Below the pieces are notes generated by a model. It was not told the DNA's origin. It made no database searches and saw only the letters and a list, made by a program, of their open reading frames with translations. The position numbers and the translations under genes were made by a program. From Chloroflexi bacterium RBG_16_60_22 (lineage in GTDB: Bacteria; Chloroflexota; Dehalococcoidia; Dehalococcoidales; RBG-16-60-22), in assembly GCA_001796935.1 (NCBI GenBank), contig MGNX01000064.1:24001-49965 (forward strand): a stretch of DNA of 25,965 nucleotides. Direction: 5' to 3'. This document shows positions 14,653 to 21,322 of this stretch, one piece after another; the stretch's first letter is position 1, and every line of letters begins with the position of its first letter.

Positions 14653-15408
14653 ATGAGCCCGATACCGCCGGAACTATCCCTGCTGGAAAAGTTCGATTTC
14701 GAACGGCCGCCCGTCGGCGTCAGGTTCACCCTCACCCGGCCGGAGGGTGTCGAGAAACTGGATAAAATCATGGACCTGTGCGAGATGCTCGTCGAGGCGC
14801 AGGAGGGCCATGCCTTTTACGTTACCAGGGAGGAATTCACCTGCATCGGCCCGCTGCTGCTCGGCATGGTGGCGGAGGAGCCCGTCTTCGAGAGCGGCCG
14901 GGTGGGCCCCAGGCTGGGGGCCTTCCGGGACGAGCGCGCCAACCGCCGCGTCTACCAGTACCTGCCCAGGCTCAACCGGAACTCCGTGAAGTACGTCGCT
15001 TTCTCTCCCCTGGATAAAATAAATTTCGAGCCGGATTTACTGATAATCATGGCCACGGTCACCCAGGCGGAGGTCCTCATGAGGGCCAAGGCCTACTCCT
15101 CCGGCGAGATGTGGACAGCCAAGGGGACGCCGGTGGCGGCCTGCGCCTGGCTCTATATCTACCCCCTCCAGACCGGCGAGATTAACTTCAACGTCACCGG
15201 CTTCGGCTTCGGGATGAGGTCGCGCCGGCTCTTCCCGGAGGGCCGGATACTGCTGACCATCCCCTGGGACCGCCTCCCCGGGCTGCTGCAAAACCTGAAG
15301 GAGATGGACTGGGTGCCGGAGTCCTTTACCCTGGGCAGCGCCGGGCATAAAGCCAAGGTAAAGAGAATCGCCGAGGAAATCAAAAAGGAAATCGAGGCGA
15401 AGCCCTGA
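14653..15408 (+). CDS. DUF169 (COG2043) protein, paralogue 1
   Basis: The 251-residue soluble protein belongs to the uncharacterised DUF169 family. It aligns end to end with the next gene: FxFERxPVGVxFTxTRPEG at residues 14-32, CEMLxEAQE at 43-51, C64-x-G, YQYLPR, PLDKxxF, TQA, and TPVxAC at 159-164. Three cysteines (C43, C64, C164) are shared by the two copies, suggesting a metal, Fe-S or thiol function. That is an inference; the family has no established biochemical role that I can cite. The gene opens a three-gene operon whose last member is an AOR-family enzyme. The DUF169 proteins may therefore be accessory to that enzyme or act on the same compound. Confidence 0.85.
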   Translation: MSPIPPELSLLEKFDFERPPVGVRFTLTRPEGVEKLDKIMDLCEMLVEAQEGHAFYVTREEFTCIGPLLLGMVAEEPVFESGRVGPRLGAFRDERANRRVYQYLPRLNRNSVKYVAFSPLDKINFEPDLLIIMATVTQAEVLMRAKAYSSGEMWTAKGTPVAACAWLYIYPLQTGEINFNVTGFGFGMRSRRLFPEGRILLTIPWDRLPGLLQNLKEMDWVPESFTLGSAGHKAKVKRIAEEIKKEIEAKP

Positions 15409-15420
15409 AAGGAGTCCGAG

Positions 15421-16176
15421 ATGAGCCCTAAAAAGCGCGACTACTCCGTGCTGGACAAGTTCAGGTTCGAAAGGAAGCCGGTCGGCGTCAAGTTCACCAT
15501 CACCCGGCCGGAGGGTATCAAGCACCTGGAGAAAGAGCTGAATTTCTGCGAGATGCTCAAAGAGGCGCAGGAGAACGGCGCCTTTTACGTCGGCCCTGAC
15601 GACTGGGTCTGCGTGGGAGTCGAGCAAATGATACTGGGCATGAAAGACCCGGAGCCTATCCTCGTCAGCGGGCTCTTCGGCGGGGACGAGGGGCTCTTCA
15701 AGGACGCCAGTTCCTGCCGGGCGATGTACCAGTACCTCCCCAGGATGCCCAAGGACTCGGTGCGGTACGTGGTCTTCGCGCCTCTGGACAAGCTCACCTT
15801 CGACCCCGATGTCCTGGTCCTCACCGCCGATGTCACCCAGGCGCAGGCCCTGCTGCGGTCGATTAACTACTCCACGGGGGAGCCTTTCGTCAGCAAGGCC
15901 ACGCCGGTGGTGGCCTGCTCCTGGATTTACGTTTACCCCGTCGTCTCCGGGGAGCTGAACTACTACATTACCGGCCTGGGGCTGGGGATGCAGGCGCTGG
16001 ATATCTTCCCGCCCGGCCTTTTCCTGATATCCGTGCCCTTCCAACTCCTCTCCACCATGCTGGAGAACCTCAAGGAGATACCGGTGGGCCGCTCGGAGCC
16101 TCCCCCCGGCGGACCCGCCCACCGCCAGCGCGTCAACCAGCTGATGGCCGACATGAGAAAGAAGACAGCGGCCTGA
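15421..16176 (+). CDS. DUF169 (COG2043) protein, paralogue 2
   Basis: Also 251 residues, it starts 12 bases after its tandem paralogue, with GGAGTCCGAG as the ribosome site. The N-terminal 66 residues align to the first copy without a gap, so C43 and C64 fall at identical positions; the third shared cysteine is C166 (ATPVVACSW) after a two-residue insertion. A further cysteine, C99, is private to this copy. The middle (SGLFGGDEGLFKDASS) and the C-terminal tail are the most diverged parts, which suggests different partners or ligands. A tandem duplication followed by divergence, perhaps forming a heterodimer, is the simplest reading. The 3' end lies 48 bases before the AOR gene. Confidence 0.85.
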   Translation: MSPKKRDYSVLDKFRFERKPVGVKFTITRPEGIKHLEKELNFCEMLKEAQENGAFYVGPDDWVCVGVEQMILGMKDPEPILVSGLFGGDEGLFKDASSCRAMYQYLPRMPKDSVRYVVFAPLDKLTFDPDVLVLTADVTQAQALLRSINYSTGEPFVSKATPVVACSWIYVYPVVSGELNYYITGLGLGMQALDIFPPGLFLISVPFQLLSTMLENLKEIPVGRSEPPPGGPAHRQRVNQLMADMRKKTAA

Positions 16177-16224
16177 CGGGCCGCCGGACTATACGCTGAT
16201 AATTTAAATTCTGGGAGGTCAATA

Positions 16225-18141
16225 GTGACGGAATACGGGTACGCGGGAGAAATCCTGAAAATAGACCTGTCCGGGGGCAAGATAGACCGAGTGCCCACCG
16301 CCCCCTATGCCGAAAAGTTCCTCGGGGGGAGGGGAATTGCCGCCCGCCTTTACTGGGAGATGGTCCCCGTGACGGCCCGGCCCTTCGACCCGGAGAACTG
16401 CCTGATATACATGACCGGCCCGATGACCGGTTTTACCCGGCTATCCGGCGCCTGCCGCTGGCAGGTCTGCGGGAAGTCGCCGGTGATGGACCCGGAGGCC
16501 TTCTCCTACGCCAACCTGGGGGAAAAGTGGGGCATCTGGCTCAAGCAGGCCGGCTACGATGGGCTGGTAGTGCAGGGCCGGGCGGCCAGGCCTGCCTATA
16601 TCTATATCAACGATGGCACCGTGGAGCTAAGGGACGCCACCGCCCTCTGGGGGAGGTCGGCGTTTGAAGTCGGCGACACCCTGAAGGCGGAGCTGGGCAG
16701 CGAAACGAGCGTGCTGACCATCGGCCCCGCCGCCGAGAACGGGGTCGTCTTCGCCACCATGATTACGGACGACGGCGCGTCCGGCGCCAGCGGCCTGGGC
16801 AGCGTGATGGGGTCGAAAAACCTCAAGGCCATCGTCGTGGCCGGTAGCCAGCGCCCCCAGGCCGCCGACCCGGCCCGGCTGGAAACCCTCGCGTCACGGG
16901 TGCTCGACCTGCGCCGGGATACCTGGAAGGGCTGGCTCAACGAGATACCCGGTACGACCCGGAAAAAAGCCTGCTACGGCTGCCTCAGCGGCTGCTTCCG
17001 GAAGGCTTACGTGGACAACGGCCGGCGCTACAAGTTCTTCTGCCAGGCGGTCCACGTTTACTGGGCGCCCGCCGAGGAGTATGGGGACGACGACCACAAG
17101 GTCGCCCTCCGGGCGATACAGCTCTGCGACCGCTACGGGCTGGATACCACCATCATGCAGCCGATGATTACGTGGCTGGCCGACTGTTACCGGGAAGGTG
17201 TCCTGACCGAGGCGGCTACCGGTCTGCCCCTCTCCCGCGTCGGCAGCGCCGAGTTCATCGAGGAGCTGACCCGCCAGATAGCCAATAAGGAAGGCTTCGG
17301 CGAGCTGCTGTCCCGGGGCACGCTGCGGGCGGCGGAGGAGCTCGGGGAAAAAGCGAAAGCCCTGACCGCCGCCGGGATGATTACCCGGGCCGCCGAGACC
17401 CGCGACTACGACCCCCGGCTGATACCGGCCAACGCCCTGCTCTACGCCACCGAGCAGCGCCGGCCCATCAACCAGCTCCACGAGTTCAGTCATTCCCTGT
17501 GGCTGTGGGCCAACTGGACGAAGGGCGAAGAACCATGCTTCCTGTCCTACGATGACTTCCTCACCGTCGCCCGGCTCTTCTGGGGCGGCGACGCCGCGGC
17601 CGATTACACCACCTACGAAGGCAAGGCGCTGGCCGCCAAGAAGGCCCAGGACCGCACCCACGCCAAGGAGAGCCTCCTCCTTTGCGACCTCATCTGGCCG
17701 ATAATCTGGGTCAGGTTCTCCGATGACCACAGCGGCCACCCCGAACTGGAAGCGCAGCTGCTCTCCGCCATCACCGGCCGGGATATCGACGAGGCGGGGC
17801 TGAACGCCATCGGGGAGCGCATCTTCAACCAGCAGCGCGCCGTCCTGCTGCGGCAGGGGTGGGGGGGGAGGAAGGGCGACCGGCTCCTCGACTACCTCCA
17901 CGACGAGCCCTTGCCAGGCGTCTTTTTCAATGCGGACTGCATCGTCCCGGGCAAGGGCGGCAAAGTGGTCTCCAGGAAGGGCAACAGGGTATCCCGTAAA
18001 GACTTCGAGGCCCTCAAAGACGAGTACTACGCCCTGCGCGGCTGGGACGTGGCCACCGGCCTGCCGACCCGGCCCAAACTGAAAAGCCTCGGCCTCAGCG
18101 ACGTCGCCGATGACCTCCAGACGCGGGGCCTGCTGGGTTGA
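16225..18141 (+). CDS. Aldehyde:ferredoxin oxidoreductase-family tungsten/molybdenum enzyme
   Basis: The 638-residue protein starts at GTG behind GGGAGGTC. The N-terminal domain (GYAGEILKIDLSGGKI, KFLGGRGIAARLYWE, NCLIYMTGP) and the segment GASGLGSVMGSKNLKAIVVAG are AOR hallmarks that bind the bis-pterin cofactor. The 4Fe-4S ligands are C250-x2-C253-x3-C257 and C487 (LLLCDLIWP), matching the family pattern. AOR enzymes oxidise aldehydes to acids with ferredoxin, or in BamB-type relatives take part in ring reduction. The pterin-loop region has extra cysteines (GACRWQVCGKSP), where AORs usually have GSGR. The subfamily is uncertain. Co-transcription with two DUF169 genes and the divergent VAO-type flavoprotein fits an aldehyde-to-acid step. 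Confidence 0.9.
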   Translation: MTEYGYAGEILKIDLSGGKIDRVPTAPYAEKFLGGRGIAARLYWEMVPVTARPFDPENCLIYMTGPMTGFTRLSGACRWQVCGKSPVMDPEAFSYANLGEKWGIWLKQAGYDGLVVQGRAARPAYIYINDGTVELRDATALWGRSAFEVGDTLKAELGSETSVLTIGPAAENGVVFATMITDDGASGASGLGSVMGSKNLKAIVVAGSQRPQAADPARLETLASRVLDLRRDTWKGWLNEIPGTTRKKACYGCLSGCFRKAYVDNGRRYKFFCQAVHVYWAPAEEYGDDDHKVALRAIQLCDRYGLDTTIMQPMITWLADCYREGVLTEAATGLPLSRVGSAEFIEELTRQIANKEGFGELLSRGTLRAAEELGEKAKALTAAGMITRAAETRDYDPRLIPANALLYATEQRRPINQLHEFSHSLWLWANWTKGEEPCFLSYDDFLTVARLFWGGDAAADYTTYEGKALAAKKAQDRTHAKESLLLCDLIWPIIWVRFSDDHSGHPELEAQLLSAITGRDIDEAGLNAIGERIFNQQRAVLLRQGWGGRKGDRLLDYLHDEPLPGVFFNADCIVPGKGGKVVSRKGNRVSRKDFEALKDEYYALRGWDVATGLPTRPKLKSLGLSDVADDLQTRGLLG

Positions 18142-18158
18142 AACCGGGGGCGGCACGG

Positions 18159-18187
18159 TTGCAGCCGCGGCGCCGAGTTGCTACAAT
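18159..18187 (+). promoter_or_regulatory. Promoter of the tRNA-Arg gene
   Basis: TTGCAG at 18159-18164, 17 bases and TACAAT at 18182-18187 predict a start near 18194, about 20 bases before the mature tRNA end. Confidence 0.6.
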
Positions 18188-18214
18188 TACCCTTGGCAGC
18201 CGCGTTGACAGCGC

Positions 18215-18287
18215 GCCCCTGTAGCTCAGGCGGATAGAGCAGCGGTTTCCTAAACCGCGTGCCCGGGTTCGAGTCCCGGCAGGGGTA
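18215..18287 (+). tRNA. tRNA-Arg (anticodon CCU)
   Basis: A full cloverleaf can be drawn. The acceptor GCCCCTG pairs with CAGGGGT (a G-U first pair), the D-stem is GCTC/GAGC, and the anticodon stem GCGGT/ACCGC has loop TTCCTAA. The T-stem CCGGG/CCCGG has loop TTCGAGT, with discriminator A. The anticodon at 18249-18251 is CCT, reading AGG. The variable loop has only four bases, and CCA is not encoded. Confidence 0.93.
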
Positions 18288-18398
18288 CTTTCCTCCCGGA
18301 TGGCTTACACCCGCCTGATACCGGGTATCTCTATAGCCAACCCGGAATCAAGCACATTGTCCGGCTGGCTCTTCCAGTAGGAGCCTGGCGACGCCGCG
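18288..18398. other. Gap between tRNA and histidine kinase ends
   Basis: These 111 bases hold no gene. Two weak inverted repeats are visible: CCGGGT/ACCCGG spanning 18321-18345, and GGCTC/GAGCC near 18368-18392. Neither has a clear T-tract. Confidence 0.35.
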
Positions 18399-19517
18399 TT
18401 AAGAGTAAGGCAGATAAAAGAAAAAGGTGCTCCCCTGGCCGACCCGGCTGGTCACCCGGACGCTGCCTCCCTGTGCCTCGACCAGTTGTTTAACGATGGC
18501 CAGGCCCAGGCCGGAGCCGCCGGTGCTGCGGGCGCGGGAGCGGTCGACGCGATAGAAACGGTCGAAGACGCGGGGCAGGTGCTCCGGGGGGATGCCCGGC
18601 CCGGAATCCGCTATCGAGGCCTCGATACCGTGGTCATCGGGAGTCAGCCTCACCACGACCTTTCCCCCCTCCGGAGTGTACTGGAAGGCATTATTGAGGA
18701 GGTTGCGGATTACCTGCTCGGTGCGGAGATTGTCCACCCGGACCGGCTCCAGACGGTCGGGCGCTGCCAGTTCCAGCCTGATATTTTTAGATTCGAACCG
18801 GGTGCGCAGTGCCTCAACAACCTTGGAGAACAGCTCCTTCAGGTCGTTGGCCTGGCTATTGAACTTTAGCTGTCCGCTCTCCGCCAGCGATAGCGTCCGC
18901 AGGTCTTCCACCAGCCTGGCCAACAGCAGGGTCTCCTGATGGAGTAGCGCCAGGTTCTCGGCGCTGGCCTCCAGGACCCCGTCCTGCATGGCTTCCACGT
19001 TGCCCTGCAACACGGACAGCGGGGTGCGTAGCTCGTGGGCGATGTCGGCCACCAGGTTCTTTCGGCTCTCACGGTCACGGTCGAGAGCGGCCGCCATGAC
19101 ATTGAAAGACCCGCCGAGCTCCGCCAGTTCGCTCGTGCCCCGCGTATCCACCTTCTGGGTGTAGTCACCCGCGGCGACGCGCCTGGCGGCCTCGGAGACC
19201 TTCCGCAGAGGGGCCACTATCTGGCGGGTAAACAGCCAGCCCAGGATGATGGCCAGGACGACACCCAGAATACCGGCAATCCACAGCGTCCTGCCGAAGT
19301 TCTGCAGAAACTCCAGGCTGGCCTGGGCCGCCGGGCCCCCCATCATACCCCCCATCATGCCGGGCATGTTCCCCAGGTGGTGGACGAAGTTCTGGAAATC
19401 GCTGGCCGTGGAACGGTAAGCCAGCACGGCCACCAGGGTAACGCCCAGGGTAGCGGCCAGGAGGAAGGCAAGGGTCAGCCTTACCGAGAGGCGACGAAGC
19501 AGATTGGGCTTAGTCAT
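18399..19517 (-). CDS. Sensor histidine kinase with Met-rich extracytoplasmic loop
   Basis: The 372-residue kinase has transmembrane helices at about residues 13-34 and 77-97, with a short outer loop between them. A HAMP domain follows at about 98-150, then the HisKA box with phospho-acceptor H161 (DIAHELRTPLS), and an ATPase domain with N-box NLLNNAFQYTPEGG, DSGPGIP, and GGSGLGLAIVKQL. The outer loop, only about 42 residues, carries HHLGNMPGMMGGMMGG (residues 46-61): two His and five Met in Met-Met-Gly-Gly repeats. This motif recurs in the secreted protein encoded two genes upstream. Met-rich motifs commonly bind Cu(I) or Ag(I), so a metal sensor is inferred, not proven. The start overlaps the regulator gene by 8 bases. 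Confidence 0.92.
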   Translation of the reverse strand: MTKPNLLRRLSVRLTLAFLLAATLGVTLVAVLAYRSTASDFQNFVHHLGNMPGMMGGMMGGPAAQASLEFLQNFGRTLWIAGILGVVLAIILGWLFTRQIVAPLRKVSEAARRVAAGDYTQKVDTRGTSELAELGGSFNVMAAALDRDRESRKNLVADIAHELRTPLSVLQGNVEAMQDGVLEASAENLALLHQETLLLARLVEDLRTLSLAESGQLKFNSQANDLKELFSKVVEALRTRFESKNIRLELAAPDRLEPVRVDNLRTEQVIRNLLNNAFQYTPEGGKVVVRLTPDDHGIEASIADSGPGIPPEHLPRVFDRFYRVDRSRARSTGGSGLGLAIVKQLVEAQGGSVRVTSRVGQGSTFFFYLPYS

Positions 19518-20211
19518 GGGCCGGCCCCTGGAGCTTGTAGCCGACCCCGTGGACTGTAACGATGTTACAGCCCTCTTCGCCGCCGGCCGCCGTCAGCTTG
19601 CGCCGCAGGTTTTTAATGTGGGCGTCGATGGTGCGCTCGTAGCCTTCGTAGGTTTCCCCCAGGGAATCCAGCAATACCGACCGCGAAAGCACCCGGCCCG
19701 GGCTGCGGGCCAGGACGGCCAGAATGCGGAACTCCGTGGCCGTCAGAGTAAGGGGCTGGCCGTGGCAGGAGGCCTCGAAGCGTTCCTCGTCTATCATCAG
19801 CTGGCCGTGGGTGAAACGTGCTGAGGTCGAGGTGAGCGGAGCCGGGCGACTGCGCCGCAGCACTACCCTGACCCTGGCGACGAGCTCCCGGGGACTGAAA
19901 GGCTTGGTAACGTAGTCGTCAGCGCCGATTTCCAGCCCGATGAGCTTATCGGCATCTTCATCCCGGGCGGTGAGCATGATAATCGGGGTATCCGAGGTGC
20001 GGCGTATCCGGCGGCAGACCTCCAGGCCGTCTATTTCCGGCAGCATGAGGTCGAGAACCACCAGGTCCGGTTTCTCGCGCTGAAAAGCGTCCAGGGCCCG
20101 GCGGCCGTCGTTCGCCTCTATCACCTGGTAGCCTTCACGCTCCAGATAGCCGCGCACCAGGCTTACGATCTTTCTCTCGTCATCCACGACGAGTATCTTA
20201 CCCTGGGCCAT
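19510..20211 (-). CDS. OmpR/PhoB-family response regulator
   Basis: The 233-residue protein has a receiver domain with the acidic pair D10-D11, phospho-acceptor D54 (VVLDLMLPEIDG), Thr in IIMLTARD and Lys in YVTKPFSPREL. The C-terminal winged helix (about 130-230) includes LTATEFRILAVLARSPGRVLS, YEGYERTIDAHIKNLRRKL and VHGVGYKL. It is paired with the kinase gene that it overlaps by 8 bases. OmpR-type regulators bind direct repeats, and three 11-base-spaced repeats lie upstream of the secreted protein gene at the head of this cluster. That is the likely target. GGAGGGTCCGGCG gives its ribosome site. Confidence 0.95.
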   Translation of the reverse strand: MAQGKILVVDDERKIVSLVRGYLEREGYQVIEANDGRRALDAFQREKPDLVVLDLMLPEIDGLEVCRRIRRTSDTPIIMLTARDEDADKLIGLEIGADDYVTKPFSPRELVARVRVVLRRSRPAPLTSTSARFTHGQLMIDEERFEASCHGQPLTLTATEFRILAVLARSPGRVLSRSVLLDSLGETYEGYERTIDAHIKNLRRKLTAAGGEEGCNIVTVHGVGYKLQGPAHD

Positions 20212-20259
20212 CGCCGGACCCTCCGTTTCTAGGATACATCAACACCGGATAATATACCA

Positions 20260-20294
20260 AGCTCAGCCGACGATTTATTTTCGCCGGCTGAGCT
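20260..20294 (-). other. Intercistronic hairpin between the secreted protein and the regulator genes
   Basis: AGCTCAGCCG (20260-20269) and CGGCTGAGCT (20285-20294) form a perfect 10-bp stem, with an inner CGA/TCG extension, in the 111-base gap. On the minus strand it is followed by TTGGTATATTATCC, only moderately T-rich. A leaky terminator or mRNA-protecting structure is likely, which would let the secreted protein be made in excess over the regulators. Confidence 0.6.
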
Positions 20295-20322
20295 GTTAAA
20301 ACCGATTTTATCCGGATTGAAT

Positions 20323-20964
20323 CTACCAGCCGCCCATCATGCCGCCGCCCGTGCCACCCCAGCCGCCGCCGAAACCTCGCATCATGCCGCCGAAGTCGCG
20401 AGCGTTGCCAGAGTCGCTGCCCTGGTAACCGTTGCTATTCCAGCCGCCCATCATGCCACCCCAGCCGTTGCCGGAGCCGTACTGACCACCCATCATGCCA
20501 CCCCAGCCACCCATGGCGTTGCCGCAATACTCCTGCATCTCTTCCCAGGAGGCATACCCGCTCTGTCCGGAAAGGTCCTGCTCCAGCAGCCAGGTGGCGC
20601 GCTCCCGGGCGGTCTCAAGCAGGGTTTCCGCCTGCGACTCGGTGAGGTAGCCGTATTTTACCCGCAGAGCAATCTGGTCAGCGTGGGGAGATACGATTGC
20701 CTCAACCAGTTCTTCTTCCGGGATGCCCTGTTCCCGGGCTATTTGGGCCAGGATTTCACCTTCTTGCAGACGGCTGGCAAGCTCGTCAGGGGTTAACCCG
20801 AGGGCCTCGGCCAGCCGGGTCAGCGCGGGCGAGTCCAGAAAAATGCCATTGCCGTTCGTACCGTAATCCCTATCAAAGGGATGGGCCAGCGCCGGTACGG
20901 CCAAGACGACCACGAGAAGTCCCGTTACCAGTAAGATTAAACCGATGATTCCTATTTTTTTCAT
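20323..20964 (-). CDS. Secreted Met/Gly/Trp-rich protein of unknown function
   Basis: The 213-residue protein has a clear Sec signal peptide (residues 1-27, ending PALA before HPFD) and an AGGAGAGG ribosome site. Residues 45-80 (LAEALGLTPDELASRLQEGE, then LAQIAREQGI) resemble the short helical repeats seen in other small exported bacterial proteins. The C-terminal 75 residues are low-complexity with four Met-Met blocks: GGMMGGQ, GGMMGGW, GGMMRGF and GGMMGGW at the terminus. I know no function for it. The MMGG blocks are shared with the loop of the co-located histidine kinase, so it is probably the output or ligand buffer of that system. Cu(I) or Ag(I) binding by the Met pairs is inferred. There is one Cys (EYCGNAMGG) beside the first block. 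Confidence 0.8.
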   Translation of the reverse strand: MKKIGIIGLILLVTGLLVVVLAVPALAHPFDRDYGTNGNGIFLDSPALTRLAEALGLTPDELASRLQEGEILAQIAREQGIPEEELVEAIVSPHADQIALRVKYGYLTESQAETLLETARERATWLLEQDLSGQSGYASWEEMQEYCGNAMGGWGGMMGGQYGSGNGWGGMMGGWNSNGYQGSDSGNARDFGGMMRGFGGGWGGTGGGMMGGW

Positions 20965-21060
20965 TTTCCTCTCCTTTTTTGTTTTTAGAATTTTTTTAGT
21001 CCTGTGTTTTTATCCTGATATTTTTTCCCCCTTTCTACTTTCCATCTTAACGGAGAGATG

Positions 21061-21093
21061 TGAAAACGGTATGAATGTAACGTGAAGGAACCA
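21061..21093 (-). promoter_or_regulatory. Response-regulator operator: three direct repeats at 11-base spacing
   Basis: TGAA occurs at 21061, 21072 and 21083 on the plus strand (TTCA on the coding strand of the secreted protein gene), exactly one helical turn apart. A weaker TGGA follows at 21094. OmpR/PhoB-type regulators bind such tandem 11-base repeats head to tail. The site lies just upstream of TAAGAT (21049-21044), which has no good -35 box, as expected for an activated promoter. Confidence 0.6.
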
Positions 21094-21195
21094 TGGAGTT
21101 TTTCAGTTTCTTACGTGAAGCATTTCCGGGGTTATGCAAGCTGTCTACGGTGCCGGGGGCCGGACTAGTCCTAAAGCGCAACAGGCTGGTGATTG

Positions 21196-21224
21196 TTGAC
21201 AGGTCGGTAAAAAGGTATTATCTT
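21196..21224 (+). promoter_or_regulatory. Promoter of the second TRAP operon
   Basis: TTGACA at 21196-21201, 17 bases and TATCTT at 21219-21224 predict a start near 21231, with a leader of about 92 bases before the TTG start at 21323. Confidence 0.55.
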
Positions 21225-21322
21225 CTTAACAAGGCGATACGAGTAACATTCCGGTCGAGTGAGGTGAAATATGTGTTAGTTCATTTTATTTTGGCAGACC
21301 GAAAATCTACAGGAGGTGCAAA

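Larger units (their letters stand above)
20965..21322. other. Divergent regulatory region between the secreted protein and TRAP system 2
   Basis: These 358 bases hold the control elements for both directions. A minus-strand -10-like TAAGAT (21049-21044) and an operator of three 11-base repeats face the secreted protein gene. A plus-strand promoter (21196-21224) faces the TRAP operon. A 77-codon frame at 21093-21326 overlaps these elements, has no family resemblance, and is not counted as a gene. Confidence 0.65.

Noticed and set aside
15037..16122. Long minus-strand open frame (361 codons) across the DUF169 pair.
   Set aside because: It is a GC-skew shadow; the plus-strand frames show clear paralogy and ribosome sites.
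16894..18156. Minus-strand open frame (420 codons) across the AOR gene.
   Set aside because: It lies opposite a clearly conserved tungsten enzyme, and its low-complexity translation matches nothing.
18205..18210. TTGACA directly before the tRNA as its -35 box.
   Set aside because: The -10 would fall inside the mature tRNA; TTGCAG-N17-TACAAT upstream is properly placed.
18215..18287. tRNA-Arg as an attachment site for an integrated element.
   Set aside because: No integrase, no duplicate of the tRNA 3' end and no other mobile gene was seen in the window.
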